64,000 bases of DNA from Nemertoderma westbladi. Taxonomy: Eukaryota; Xenacoelomorpha; Nemertodermatida; Nemertodermatidae. The stretch's first letter is position 1, and each line of letters starts with the position of its first letter. Shown in pieces: positions 1-19,768 of this stretch. The stretch is from the NCBI GenBank assembly GCA_032718475.1, contig JAUCBJ010003476.1, positions 1 through 64,000 on the forward strand, given 5' to 3'. The notes under the pieces are model-generated. The model saw nothing but the letters and a program-made list of their open reading frames with translations. It made no database searches and was not told the DNA's origin. The position numbers and the translations under genes are program-made.

Positions 1-2958
1 AGTTGTTTATGGTTTCTACCTTTCAATATTTTATGAAAATTTTGACACCGAAATAATTATATAGTTTTTATTTGTTTATTCAACAATTTGACTGAGCCCC
101 ATCCACCCTAACATATGTATCCTGTATAGAAAAACAAATAGTTCCTAACTTACCATCCACTTTACACCGATAGCCAGTGGCTAATAATGCCTGTTACGCC
201 ACTCAAAACCTAAACCCACTAATTCCTGTACTAATTCCAACTCCATCTGAGACCTCAAACTAAATGGCAGGCAGATAGACAGTCAGCAAGTTCTCACTGT
301 CAGCCATTTAGCCAAGAACCGTAGGCGACTCATGTAAAACGACATTGGCTGTAAAACTAGGTTAGGCACCCGATGGTTAGCCAATGAGGATCCCGTATGG
401 GCTCTACGTTGGTGGTTTTATCAAGGGCTGCTGGGCTCAGCGGATACGCCCAGGCGATTCACTGATGATTTAAAAACATCTTGCTGTGTAGTTGATGGTT
501 CATTGGGCTTGAAACACTCACTGGGTATCCCTACGAAGATTCGCAGTGAGAATTTTAGCGTTACTAACACGCAGTTGTCAGTTTGTCAGTGTGAAATTGT
601 TTTGATTGTCAGTCGGTAGCGAGTTTACAGTGGACCGCCCTAAGTGTATCTGTCGCAAATAACCCAGGAAGGAAAGATCAACCCAGCTGCATCTGATCCA
701 CCCATCAGGTATGTTATGTTTAATTACTTTGTATGAAATATCCTTATGTAGAAACACGAAACTAACACTACCAGCACTTATATACCGGTTTACTATTATT
801 AGGACCAGCTTTGTAAGTTTTTTGTATTAGATTTTTGTTACTCACAACCAAATAAAAGCGATTCGATGAGCAAAGGGCCCCATCATCTTTTGATTCTTCT
901 CTGCGTTTTCTCGGCATTCATTGATCCGTTTACATATAAAACTACTATCACAACCTGGAAACTAAGAATGCTACTAAAAACATTTACAGGTTAACCAAGT
1001 TCTAAATCCATGTGTATTGTACACATGTATACGGGGCCCAGAATCCAACTACCACACCACCACCCATTTGGTAGTGAACTTAACCTCCTAGACTACTTAC
1101 TGTCCTAATTAATATTCATCAATGAATCACGCAACCAGATTTTAATGAAGAATGTAATTTAGATTGTTGATTGAACCGTGACTTGTATAGTGTACCGGTA
1201 CTGGTATATATATTGTTTGCAAATAGTAAGTCGTGTGTCCTCATCAACCAGACATCCTGCTCCCTTGCTTCGGGGTTAGATTACTTTCTATAACATACTT
1301 TATGTTTATTTAATCTCATCCCCATCCGCCCTTCATCCTGTCCTAAAAATCGTTAAAAGCCATGGATTAATCTGCCTGCAGGAACTTCGCGATTTAAATA
1401 ATAATATTGATTCGCTAAGTGGAGACACCCTCAATACGTCTTAATTTAATAACTATGTATTATTGAGTTGTTTATGCTATTTACACTTTATATGCCTCAT
1501 ATTTTTATCTTTGTAAGTTAACCCTGTTCCGTTCCATTCTCTAACATAATTTATCCTCCCGCCCACACACAATGCAGACAATTTTATTACGTTGTGGGCT
1601 GTGCTATTGCTTTTGTATAATTAATTAAATTATTAAACCTCAGCATCATCTTTTGTCTAATAATTAATTCTCCATTTAGCTGGTATACAATACGAACAAA
1701 CGACATGAGTTGAAACATTCTTTCGCTCATGTGAAGAATACCAGAATTCACTTTACGGTCGAAATGTAATTGAAAATTTATATATGAAGAAGAATTCATA
1801 TTTTTGTAATTTCTCCTAGTTAAGTGTTTTATAGCTTTTATTTTAATGTCTTATTTCCTATGTACAGATCTATAATTAGTTTATTGTTTTGGTTAGATTC
1901 TAACCTGAAATCTGCGTTTTTTGTGAAAACCTATACTGGTATTACAGTATTCCGGTATTACCTTACCTGAAAAAAACTTGTAAATTAGTAGGGACTGATC
2001 TTTTAGATAAAATGCGCCGGCGCTTACCATATAGCAGAAGCAAGGAGCAGACTCAACAGGTTGTCGTTCTGTTTAACAAGCTACATACTGCGTTTCGCTG
2101 TTTGCAGTAACACGGGTCATCCTTTGTCTACTAATTTCTTGCTCTAGTTGGTGTCAGACAAGGCGTAGCCGGTGTAGCTCCAGGGGTTCTGGGTCTACAC
2201 GTTAACAATGGCGGAGTCGGTAGGGGCGCCGGTACTTCACGCCCCTAGGGCCTCGTGGGCCAGCGTACCAGTACAGGAAGCATTGGCCAGCCCCCGTGGG
2301 GGCTGAATAACTAAGCTGCGTGCAAATTATATGGTACATCCGAAAGGTTGCTCAAAGAATAATGGTGTTTGGCTCTTATATCTGTAAGACAAGCCGTGTA
2401 GATAACCTTGCCGCATGTAAACCAACATTCTAAACTCGGTCTGCGTGTTTTGGCCCCACATGCCATGTACATTACACAGGGTTTGGCCTCCATCCAGAAA
2501 TTGTCAACAAATGTTCGCATTTTTAATTGGAAATAAAATCATACTAAATGACCCATTTTAAGTCACTCATATCATATATATACTCCTTCGTCATCATCCA
2601 TACGCTATGAGTATGATCATGTATAGATCATAATTGATCAGGTTATCATGCAGTGTGAAAGGTAAATTACCGATTCGGTTGAACAATTTCGTAACCTACT
2701 ATACTGTACTAGGTCGAGCGAGCCTAGGCAGTTTTTCGAACAGTATTTATCTTAACCTATTCTACAAGATCTAAACCAAATCACGAATCTTCCATCGACC
2801 CTGGCGATACTGAAAAGGACTTTTTCAATTAATGATATCATCGATTTTCGCTATAGCAATGAAAATCCCAAGGGAAATCACATGAAAATGTCCGCAGATT
2901 GACCACAGGTGAAAATAGTGATCTTCAGCGCAAATTGACCCCAAGTGAAATAATGTAT
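1..2958. other. Gene-free AT-rich stretch
   Basis: No open reading frame, splice-bounded exon or RNA gene could be supported here. Short open frames are below 75 codons and look random. A 20-base copy of a dispersed motif that recurs in the window lies at 1878-1897. A GC-richer patch around 2190-2310 has no recognisable coding content. Confidence 0.5.
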
Positions 2959-3018
2959 AGTTTATTGTTTTGGTTAGAAAACAGCACCGCCACTGTAACC
3001 TGCTCCTTTCCCTTTAAT
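2959..3018 (+). repeat. Dispersed motif copy (TTGGTTAGAA ... CTGTAACCTG)
   Basis: This 60-base stretch contains TTTATTGTTTTGGTTAGAAA, a short variable spacer, then CACTGTAACCTGCTCC and a CTTTCCCTTTA tail. The same order of blocks recurs at 21475-21540 (+), 50361-50410 (+) and inverted at 21269-21335, with a partial copy at 1878-1897. It is probably part of a short interspersed or MITE-like family. I do not recognise the family. Confidence 0.6.
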
Positions 3019-3784
3019 TTTTCAAACCCACTTAAATTTATTTTGTATTTGCGGTTATATTTTGCGCCATTGACTGCGAATGTCGTATATACAAACGGAA
3101 AAAGTCTACAAATCTTTTTTGGAATTGTTCTTTTCTTTCTTAAAAGGAAACCTCATCCGCCGTTGAGATATTGATACAGGAATATACACGTTATATTATT
3201 GCATTGTCTTTTATTTCAACACTGGATTTTTAGGACCACTTTGTAAAGAAATGGGACGTGCTTTTACTATTAGGGATAGTTACTATTCAGAAAAGGAAAT
3301 ATACTGAATCTCCTGTATACTGAATAATACTGAATATCTGAGAACAGATGTATTATTACGGCAGGTGACTTTATACGACTTTTGGCCGAGGTAGATCTTT
3401 AATTTTCCACACTATCTGTATATACATTGCTAACTATAAACCTATTGTTGAAACGATACTTTAATTATCGGTGACAGCAATATACAACTAAGCAGCGTAT
3501 ACTGCGGCCTAACATCAACTATAACATATTATAGCGCAAATCTATTTAATGTTTAAATATTTAATTTTTAAGATTCATATAATATATGACTTATATATGG
3601 ATTTACAATCTTTTGTTAAAAAATCTGTTCGTTTCTTAGTTTCCTCGTTATATTCCAAAAAATATATTACGCCTATAATAATAATAATAGGTTCGTTTAA
3701 TATTATATAAATTTGGATTAGGTATGTAATTTGTGACAACACCCAAAAACGTTGACAACAGTGAGTCAGACAAATAAACCACCC

Positions 3785-3856
3785 GCCTTCATAGCTCAGG
3801 GGTTAGAGCACTAGTCTAGTAAACTAGGGGTCGAGAGTTCGATTCTCTCTGAAGGC
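3785..3856 (+). tRNA. tRNA-Thr (anticodon AGT)
   Basis: This 72-nt sequence folds as a complete cloverleaf. The acceptor GCCTTCA pairs with TGAAGGC over 7 of 7 positions. The D arm is GCTC/GAGC, the anticodon stem CTAGT/ACTAG with loop CTAGTAA (anticodon AGT, threonine), and the T arm GAGAG/CTCTC around loop TTCGATT. Internal A and B boxes are intact and a T run follows directly, as expected for RNA polymerase III termination. No CCA is encoded, as is normal for a nuclear gene. Confidence 0.95.
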
Positions 3857-4127
3857 TTTTTACGGTAATTACGTTTTTTATCATTTTTTTTTATTACGTC
3901 TTTTATTTTCATTGTCTCATTTTTGTTGATGAAAATAACTAAATTATAACTAGATTAATATTTTGACCAAAAAAATTAATTTAATCAACCTCTATTTTTA
4001 TAATAATGCGTAGCATTTCGGCGTGCGTAATTCTTTTTGTTTAAGTTTATCATACATATGAGATAAATCAAACTTCATCTCTAGAGGAAGAATAAAATAG
4101 GCACTATTAATAAGGTTAAAAAAAGCA

Positions 4128-4199
4128 GCCCCCAGAGAGAATCGAACTCTCGACCCCTAGTTTACTAGACTAGTGCTCTAACCCCTGAGCTATGGAGGC
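4128..4199 (-). tRNA. tRNA-Thr (anticodon AGT), inverted partner
   Basis: Read on the minus strand this is a second 72-nt cloverleaf. It matches the tRNA at 3785-3856 except in the acceptor stem: GCCTCCA pairs with TGGGGGC, including one T:G wobble. D arm, anticodon loop CTAGTAA (AGT) and T arm are the same. The genes face each other across 271 bases. A T run follows the 3' end on the minus strand (AAAA at 4121-4124 on plus). Confidence 0.95.
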
Positions 4200-5740
4200 T
4201 TGAAGGGCAGATGTCAGTATTATTTATTTCAAAAAAGAGCCGTAGACAATTGAAATTTCTCCACTCTCTCCCACTCCAAACACAACTAGTTGTTGTCCTA
4301 ACATGGCCAACAAACAATAAAATAAGTCATAATCAAACATTAATTGTTAAAAAAAAAACAATACAACAAATTGTAATCATATTTGATTTAAAATTATTAT
4401 GTGTAAAGTACCTGTACGACCCTTAATTATCTATGAATTCCTGGTTGAACAATCACTATGTTAGTTGTTACTATGTCTGTCTGTCAGTCACCGCCGAAAG
4501 TAAAATATAATTATATTCACCAGAATGAGGTATTCAGTAGTAAATTATGATATACGTCTCAAATTCTTAATATCTCCACTAGAGGGCATTTGTTTTACCA
4601 ATATAGTTTGAAGCTCCTCAACGCAGCGCCATCATTGGGTAGCTTCTTTTATTTATTACGCAGTGCAGCTGTGTAATTTAACGACGCTAGTTGGTATCCA
4701 ACACCGAACTTAATCCTTTAGTTGATCACATAATCACAAATTTAGTTTGAATGTTGTGTTCATTGAACGTTTGATAGTTTTATAGAATCTGGTTAAATTT
4801 TCCATTCTTCTTTCAATTTTCCTCCCATGTCTCATATAGCCTAACCTTACGGAGTGAGAACATTCATATACTATTTTGGCAAAATATCAGATCCAAACAC
4901 GCAAATGAATGAAAGACAGCATATAATAAGTGTCATTAACAATACAGACATCTAAATTTGTTACAGACTTCAACATTGGTATAAAAGTTAGGCAATACAT
5001 ATACTCGTGAATAGAAATTCAGCAATAAATTATAAAAGATTTAGCATTCAACATTGGCTTGTTTATATAAGGCCAAAAACAGCTATAGAACTCAGATTGA
5101 GTCTGTAATTGATTGGCGCTCTGTGGGGGTCCCAACTGACAATTTTGATTGACAAGCTGTTGACTTTCTGGGATTCTGGGTGGCGCGGTCTATTTTTTAT
5201 CAATGTCAAATCGTTTTTTTACGTGAATTTCGGTAGTGAATTCTTCAAATAGCACGAAATAATTATTGATAATTTTTTGTTTCCAAATTCCAAAGATTAA
5301 TGTTTTAATTCCCTCCGAGATTAATGGTCGGCCGATCTGTACTGCTATTGGTGGCGCAATAGTCAAAGTTTATCCCTGTTCAGTTCGAATCAACCAGAAA
5401 ATCGAAGGCAAATATAATATTTGGTCAATTTAGTGGTGCGTGTGGTCCAAGCCATGTTTGAATTAAAGTATTTACATTATTAATATACGTTGTAAATGCA
5501 CAATTGTTCGGCACACATGAAATACTGGAGTAAGAAGGCCTACTGTAGATAAATTATTACCTAGTGATATGGGGGCTAAGGAGGCGACTATAGGCGTGTA
5601 GTTGACATATGGATGGATAGGTCGAGATTATGATACAGATATAATAATGAGCCATACAGAGCCATTTAGCTCGTGGTGCGTCGGGTGCGGGAGGGAGAGA
5701 GGACCTCAGAGGTCGTCGGAGAGGGTGGGCGCCGAAGATA
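4200..5740. other. Gene-free stretch
   Basis: AT-rich sequence with no supported gene. A 71-codon open frame at 4211-4426 and a 63-codon frame at 5602-5793 have no recognisable features, and the latter runs into the 15-bp repeat at 5741. Confidence 0.45.
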
Positions 5741-5785
5741 GGACAATTGCGACCCGGACAATTGCGACCCGGACAGTTGCGACCC
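5741..5785 (+). repeat. Three tandem copies of a 15-bp unit
   Basis: The unit GGACAATTGCGACCC is repeated head to tail three times at 5741, 5756 and 5771; the third copy has G for A at one position. An inverted copy occurs at 6160-6176. Confidence 0.9.
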
Positions 5786-6176
5786 GGTCATAAATAAATG
5801 GTTATACAACATTATATAGATTTCAAATATATTATATCAATAGCTAGTTAAAAAATAATGCATGAACAATGTTAACAATATACGTAGGTTATGCCAAAAC
5901 AATTAATTTTAATTCTAAGCATTCCAGAATATCTAATGGCAAATAATGTATGGCCAACCGCTCCCTTTTGTTCCAATGTAGCTGTTGTAATTACATGTAG
6001 CTACAGTAATTATAATACAATTAGTAAAATTAATGTAAAAAGCATTTCAGAATATAACATTGCGAATAATGTAGTCGCTATTTTAAAATGTAGCTACAGT
6101 AATTTAAATGTAGCTGAGCTACCCGTACAATTTCGACCCAGCAAATTTAATAAAATCATGGGTCGCAATTGTCCGG
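5754..6176. repeat. Segment bounded by a perfect 17-bp inverted repeat
   Basis: CCGGACAATTGCGACCC at 5754-5770 is the exact reverse complement of 6160-6176. The roughly 390 bases between are AT-rich and contain two related blocks, each with an AGCATT(C/T)CAGAATAT-like start and a TGTAGCTACAGTAATT core. A 116-codon open frame at 5891-6241 runs through this and is probably incidental. It could be a small MITE or a locally rearranged repeat. Confidence 0.55.
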
Positions 6177-6200
6177 ACACCGCGGGCATGCGGGGTAGCT

Positions 6201-6456
6201 CGAACTTAGTTCCAATCGCACATTTTCAAAGGCGAACTTAATTCCAATTTGCGAATTTAGTTCCAAAATAAATTTTACAAAGCGAACTTAGTTCCAATTG
6301 AGGCGAACTTAGTTCCAATCCCAGAATATCAAAACGAACTTAGTTCCAATGGAAGCGAATTTAGTTCCAATGGAAGTGAATTTAGTTCCAATGGAAGCGA
6401 ATTTAGTTCCAATGGAAGCGAATTTAGTTCCAATGGGTGCGAACTTAGTTCCAATG
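6201..6456 (+). repeat. Tandem repeat, about 11 copies of a ~20-bp unit
   Basis: About eleven copies of GAA(C/T)TTAGTTCCAAT occur, mostly separated by GGAAGC or GGAAGT. Spacing is irregular at the left and a regular ~20 bases at the right end. No coding potential is evident. Confidence 0.9.
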
Positions 6457-7081
6457 TTTCAATCGTAGGGATAGCCACGTTAATAGTAGGCGAAGCCTAT
6501 TGCGTATTGCCACTATTTGGGGTGGGTCAGGGTCAACAATAATTGTAAATAATTGTAAAACCCGCCTGTCATTTTTAAAAAACGAATTATTATTAATGAA
6601 TTAAATGTATAATTACACATTTGGAAATATATATATATTAATCACGAGTATACTGATACTGACTGACTGAGTCTGTAGTATTATATAATCAAGTCATGCA
6701 TGCACATTGTGCCATTTTCACACCAAATACAATATTTACCAGTTGTTTCGGTTTAGGGGATGGGCGTTGTTTGGGTTAGGAGCTTGGGTGTTGTTTTTTA
6801 CAATGAATATCATTTTAAATGATTAAATATAAATGAATTTAATTGAATAGTTTGGGTTAAGAGGTTGGGCGTTGTTTGGGATAAGATTGTTTTGGTTAGG
6901 AGGTTAGGCGTTTTGGGTTAGTTATTTACAATTATTATTTAACCATCCACCTAATAGTGTCATTAAACATAGATTCTTCGCCAACTAGGTGGCTCGCCCC
7001 ACGCACCTAAAACATTGGAACAGAAATTAATTCCCGAGATGGGATTTGCCGGTTATTCGTCAAGTCCACAGACCCCCCCCC

Positions 7082-7112
<31 letters not shown>

Positions 7113-8414
7113 ATACACCCCATCTCGAAAACCCTTACAATAACATCACCGGCATATGGTCGAGTAAATCACCCCCGTATAAATAAATCGACCTCCCACA
7201 TTCTCCCTTTATTGTTTACAACGTATTTGTTTTCACGGGCGATTAATCGTAGACTTGTACATTTTCCAAAGTTTATAATATAGGTTGATAGGAACTATAA
7301 ATGAACGTATTGAGGAAATGCAACATTGAAAATATCATACATATAATAATACCGCGGTAAGTAGGTGGAGATTGACTATGGGTTTATATAGATAAACTCA
7401 CCCGGATAGCCATTCATAGAGTCTGACTGAAATGAAACAAACAATACTTTTGTCAATTTATCCTGGAGTTTTGGCATCAAAACGTATATATTGTAACCAA
7501 TCTTTTGTTGTCTTCCCTGTCAATCACCCAAAAGGGCTGGACTTCCGTTAATTACAATAATAACCTATTGGCATCTACCGGGAATCTTTAAATACACTTT
7601 GGTTCAATAACGCTTGGAGCCATGCACACATACGCACCGTTCACGCAACTACAAACAAATGTAAATAAACCATCAATTACGGATGAGTGAATGAGCGTGT
7701 GTGTACTTCGACCACGCATATGTTCGAGTTGCTTCTTCTTTTCAAATCTAAAATTACTTCGTGATGATTGTTTCTGATTTTGACTTTAAATAAGTTCCAT
7801 TTTCCATCGTTATTTAAGGTTTGCTTATAGACCAGATTTCTCCTTGTATTTATTTAAGCATACACCACGCTACAGGAATTCAGGATTGGGTTCTGGACGT
7901 GGCGATGGCCGCCTGCGATCGATCGTCGTAAACTCACGCAACGAAACCGGCCACCGTCTCGTTACAATTTCTCTGTACCGTAAACTCTCTCCCAGCCCAC
8001 CAACACTCGTCAACTTGTGCCGCAATTTCCCTCCATCCATGCCCATTATTATTCATGTTTCTCACCTCTATAACCAAATCATATCCGAACTACTCATTCT
8101 AATCCTTTATTTTACTACATTCTAATCAAATTACGTGTATGAAGTCTTTTATAGGTTGGAGATTTTGCACTTTCTAATGAAAATTTTCAATTGGTCATAT
8201 ATTTTACGCTTATCTCGCCTATATATAGAGGTGATGTCATATTATCATTAAGGAAGTTCACAAATCTCATTGTAAAGGCCACAGATATGTCATGTCACTC
8301 GACACTATAATGAACCAAACCGAGCTATATGATTAACACAGTCGTGTAACCGTAACCCTATACAGATTGCCTAGTTCTAATCCATAGTATATACAATTAT
8401 TGAATTACTATATA
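6457..8414. other. Gene-free stretch with a C26/(AC)n tract
   Basis: No gene could be supported. It contains a 26-base C run at 7073-7098 followed by a short AC repeat, and a GGTTAGG-rich patch at 6770-6925. A 93-codon frame at 7844-8125 has no recognisable domain. Confidence 0.45.
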
Positions 8415-8901
8415 GTATATATACACCATAAAACCATACAACAACCATTTTTATCAGCCCCCCCCCCCCCCCCTAATTTTTTTTCAAATTTCAATAAAAT
8501 GCTGCAAAATTTGGTATGATGATAGATCGACACCTTTTCTTACTGGTGGCCTGGTCGGATTTTTCAATTTCTCAGTTATTTCCATACAACAAGCTTGCTA
8601 TTTAATCTGAGCACAATCAAAGCAAATAACAGCTGATTACTCCCAAAAATAAAACTGTAACTTGTTATATATTGACTTTTTGTTTATTATTATGTAAATC
8701 TTTATAATTCTAATGTTTTTTTTACTCAATTCTGAGAAATTGAAATATCCGGCCAGGCCACCAGTAAGAAAAGGTGTCGATCTATCATCATACCAAATTT
8801 TGTAGCATTTTATTGAAATTTGAAAAAAGTTAGGGGGGTGGGGGATCCGAACCCCTAAAAATGGTTGTTATATTAAGGGTTATTATGGTGTATATATATA
8901 G
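8415..8901. mobile_element. Foldback (MITE-like) element with ~165-bp inverted arms
   Basis: The left arm (8415-8575) and right arm (8732-8901) are inverted copies. Both hold GTATATATACACCATAA-type ends, AACAACCATTTTTA, a C-rich run, and the long shared block from CAAATTTCAATAAAATGCT to TTTCAATTTCTCAG. A 156-base centre contains ACTCCCAAAAATAAAACTGTA, which recurs inverted inside the foldback at 21269-21540. No ORF is present, so this would be a non-autonomous element. The superfamily is not recognised and no clear target duplication was found. Confidence 0.75.
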
Positions 8902-9439
8902 TACTAACGCGGTATGGATTAGTGATGTTTCGGATTTCCAATTCCAGGTAACGGGAATTGCTGACGTCTTTGAACGGATTCCAATTTAGTAATTTTAACT
9001 TAATTTTGTATTTTTATTACTTTGTAAGATTAATTTGAGGCTCATCGTCCATTTATATAAATCAACTAAGGAATAATATCATTAAAAATGTTGGACTCAC
9101 TATGGGATAAATATTAAGTTTTTTTTATACCACGGTTTGCACAAATAAGTCCGGGAAATTAATGTTTCAAATCCTGGACCATTTGCAAAATTCCCTAGCT
9201 GCGGGTTGAAGCACAGAGGTCAAGGTATCCATAAAATAGTGTTCCAGTACATAGGTCATATATATAACAGCAAATTTATGACAGTTATTTAAAAATATTC
9301 ACCTTCGCGTTAGACGTTAACCATTTTACTTTTCGGAGACCGAACGTTATCCCTTCCTATTTTGTGTTTCACTGCAGGAAATAAATAATCCCGGGAGCTG
9401 AGATTACCAATCCACCTTGTCCGGTTGTAGTAACCAACC

Positions 9440-9602
9440 AGTGGGCGGCCTACCACCCGCTAACAAATCCGCCAATCACCGCTCAGGCAGCCACCAATAC
9501 AAGGCACCGCCTCCCAGCTGTAAACCAATCAACGCGCGTCTACCCAATTGACCAGTAACGGCTTATAGGCAAGCCAGCAAGACAGTGGACATCACATTTA
9601 GA
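9440..9602 (+). promoter_or_regulatory. Probable Zic proximal promoter / 5' UTR
   Basis: The 160 bases upstream of the Zic start are GC-richer than their surroundings. They hold three CCAAT pentamers in the same orientation (9472-9476, 9494-9498, 9525-9529) and a GGGCGG GC-box-like motif (9443-9448). No TATA box is obvious. The position next to exon 1 suggests a proximal promoter, but the transcription start cannot be read from sequence. Confidence 0.45.
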
Positions 9603-10572
9603 ATGGATCACCCTTTTGCTAGAAAGATTATGGCACCTCACAACCAGAACATTTCTTCTTTTGGTATTAGTGCTTCTGATTTATCCGGTAACGAGGTATC
9701 TTCTACTATGGCTATCAACCCATTTTCTATGGACACTTCTCATCACTTGAGCGCCTTGAAGATGAGCCCACCCCACCATCTCATGGATTCAGGTGTGACA
9801 AGCGGTGGACAAGGATTCACGGGGCAGACTAATAACGGTTACGCGACGCACATGGGAGGTTACTTAAACGCTTCTCGGGACTTCCTCTTGCGTAGGGATC
9901 CGCTCGCGGGCTCCATGGGTATGGATCCCTCCTCCGCGATGTTTGGCGCCCCTCCCCCGGGCTCCACCGTGCTGCACCACCCGTCGCAGCACCACGACGG
10001 TGCAGGCTCTATGGGGGGCGGCGCCCCACCCGGGCACCACATGCTGTTCCCCTCGTTGCACCACCACCATCACCACCACCCGGGGGACCAGAACCGCTTC
10101 GGTCTGACCACAGACTGGGGCGGGCAATTCTCGCAGATGGGCGGTGCCCAGAGCGCGGGGGGCGGCTCCTTCTCGCACCATCATATACAACACCCAATGA
10201 ACATGATGGGCATGCACGCGCCCGGGGCGTTCTTTCGTTACATGCGACAGCCAATTAAACAAGAATTGAACTGTTATTGGGTAGATCAGGACCAGGCAAA
10301 CCCTAAGAAGTGTTGCACCAAGTCTTTCAGTACAATGCATGAGATAGTAACGCACATCACGGTGGAACACGTTGGGGGTCCGGAGCAGATAAACCACGCG
10401 TGTTACTGGCAGAACTGCCCGCGGAACGGTAGACCATTTAAAGCCAAATACAAACTGGTTAACCACATCCGTGTGCACACTGGGGAACGCCCGTTCCCGT
10501 GTCCCTTCCCCGGTTGCGGGAAGGTGTTCGCTAGATCTGAGAACCTCAAGATACACAAGCGCACGCACACCG
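9603..10572 (+). CDS. Zic: Zic family zinc-finger transcription factor, exon 1 (N-terminus to ZF3)
   Basis: Exon 1 of a three-exon gene encoding a nuclear C2H2 transcription factor of the Zic/odd-paired family, which binds GC-rich Gli-type sites and patterns neural and mesodermal tissue. The chosen ATG (MDHPFARK, A at -3 and G at +4) follows an in-frame GTG at 9585 that only extends the open frame. N-terminal landmarks are INPF (the conserved ZOC-like motif), SRDFLLRR, a His-rich run, and the family signature [15 protein letters not shown] just before the fingers. ZF1 is the atypical CYW...CC type with a long linker; ZF2 and ZF3 follow, ending THTG. The exon ends at CCG|GTGAGT and splices in phase 1 to 17655. 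Joined length is 456 codons, similar to vertebrate Zic proteins. Confidence 0.95.
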
Positions 10573-17842
<7,270 letters not shown>

Positions 17843-18168
17843 TAAAATATTGTCAATATAAAATATACGAATTCAATAGTTATATTGATGTCGTGTAAAT
17901 AATAATCAAATAATTATTATTTTGGAAACTGATTTAAAGTTATTTTCGATAATTATAATCAGCATTAATTAAGCATTATTAATTAAGCATAATTTTTATA
18001 TTTATGGGTTGGAATTTTAATATTTTAACTGATTCCGAATTGTCGTAAACCCGAATATTATATAGGCCTAATTACTAAACAATAACAAATCAAGAAGTAC
18101 TTTAAAATATATCAATATAGTTTCGCTGAATAAATTGTTTTTAATCTATCTTTTACATTTACTTTCAG

Positions 18169-18396
18169 TTTCACCCGCAAGTCCACATGAAGACCCCTCC
18201 TCCCGTGGACGTGCCGCCAGCGCCGATGGCCAGCCAATCACACGGCATCACCCACGATCACGTGACCACGGGTATAAACAGCGGAGCGACGTCTCTAAAT
18301 GGACTGTCTAGCTCCCTGACAGACTGGTACGTTGGCAGCATACCAACACCCCCCAGCACCCAACACTCACCCTCGTCACCCCTATCCCATGTTTGA
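18169..18396 (+). CDS. Zic: Zic exon 3 (C-terminus)
   Basis: Exon 3 starts after ACTTTCAG and encodes 75 residues plus TGA (18394-18396). Its first codons supply FH, so the last ZF5 histidine is spaced H-x4-H instead of the usual H-x3-H. The tail is rich in Pro, Ser and Thr and contains SSLTDWYVG, recognisable as the conserved Zic C-terminal (N/D)EWYV-like motif, here followed by a further 20 residues instead of ending the protein. Confidence 0.92.
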   Translation, partial: FHPQVHMKTPPPVDVPPAPMASQSHGITHDHVTTGINSGATSLNGLSSSLTDWYVGSIPTPPSTQHSPSSPLSHV

Positions 18397-19768
18397 TCGA
18401 TGCACCCCTTAATGGTGATTGTTGTAATCATTTACTGTTTGCCACATATTGTTGCACTGTCGTGGAATAACTGCACTCCCCCCATATACTAATACTTTGC
18501 AGTATACTTGCTGTCTGTGTCACTGACTCAGATAAAAAATCGTCGTCGACATCTTATGTTATATTAACTTCGCACGCATCATTCATAATTACCGTCGACA
18601 TTCGTAACTGCATTTAAGCGAATATTAAGCGCAAACTTTTAATATTGTTTTTTCTTTCTCTTCGCAGACTGTGCAATAATATTATATTATGTAATATATT
18701 GGTAAATATGTTATTTGCATGCATCACAACGCATCTTGTAGTTTTATTTTGCAATGTTAATTTATTATGTTATTATCAGCTTCATTGCAGCTTGTTACTT
18801 AGGCATATATCTTATAAACCTATATACAATATATACAGTTATTTATATATACAAATATACATGGTTTACAGTATATATTCACAACTGTGTATAACATAAA
18901 TTAATTTCCCAGATATGGTAAATCTTTTCGTTGAAAAAACGAATATATTTATATGTCAAAAATTTCGGAACAATGCACTTTATTGCTAAAGTGTACAGTG
19001 TTCACCAAAATAACAGGCTATGAAGAATATCAAAATAGTAAAAATGTTCCAGATAATACTTTCTGAAAGATTTAATTAATATACTAATATGATATATATT
19101 ATATAAAAATAATATGTTATTTGAGAAGTCATAATAATAGAATTAAGTAGTTAGACAAAGATACTTGTTATTTTTCAATAGGTTTTGTTTGTAATACAAA
19201 GTTTTCTATAATTGTTTTATATTTTGGGTAAGGTAGGGAGGGATTTGTTATAGTAAATTTATGTTGAATTGCAATAACATTGTTAGGTGAATAACTTTAT
19301 ATATTTAGAGTCTATACCGGCCTTTTAATATAATAATATATCTTATTAGTTAAGTTAGTATATAGTAGAGTAACTAATTAATTAATTAACATTACTTTAA
19401 GAACTTATATTTTACAACAAATTTTCCCCGCTGTATACAAAAAATAATTTTATATGATTTTGTTTTACGGCTGTTTTCGCAAAAACAAAACTGTTGTTTA
19501 CAAAAAGCCTAAAAATATTTAATAATGTTTATGATTCTAAATTTCTCTGATTTCACTGAATAGTTTTCCAACTATAAACAATTTCCTAATCTTATTATTA
19601 ACCTTCTATCGTGTTGCGGGCCTAATTATATTAATATAGTTTATTCCATTATGTATGAATTAGCGAAATTGGCCATATAATACGAATATAACGTAAATAT
19701 ATAACCTTATTTATAATTATGCTATATTATATATACATTTTCTTATGAGTGGGTCTATGGAATTGGGA
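18397..19768 (+). other. Zic 3' flank / probable 3' UTR
   Basis: Very AT-rich sequence with no supported gene. The first part presumably holds the Zic 3' UTR, but I found no single convincing polyadenylation site to end it on. Confidence 0.4.

Noticed and set aside
5891-6241. 116-codon open frame as a gene
   Set aside because: It lies across an inverted-repeat segment with internal duplications and enters the TTAGTTCCAA array; no domain, low complexity.
9585-9602. A six-codon upstream extension of Zic starting at GTG
   Set aside because: It is not an ATG; the ATG at 9603 has a good context and gives a sensible N-terminus.
9864-10568. A 234-codon minus-strand frame across Zic exon 1
   Set aside because: It is antisense to strongly conserved zinc-finger codons and reflects the GC-rich third positions of Zic; no recognisable product.
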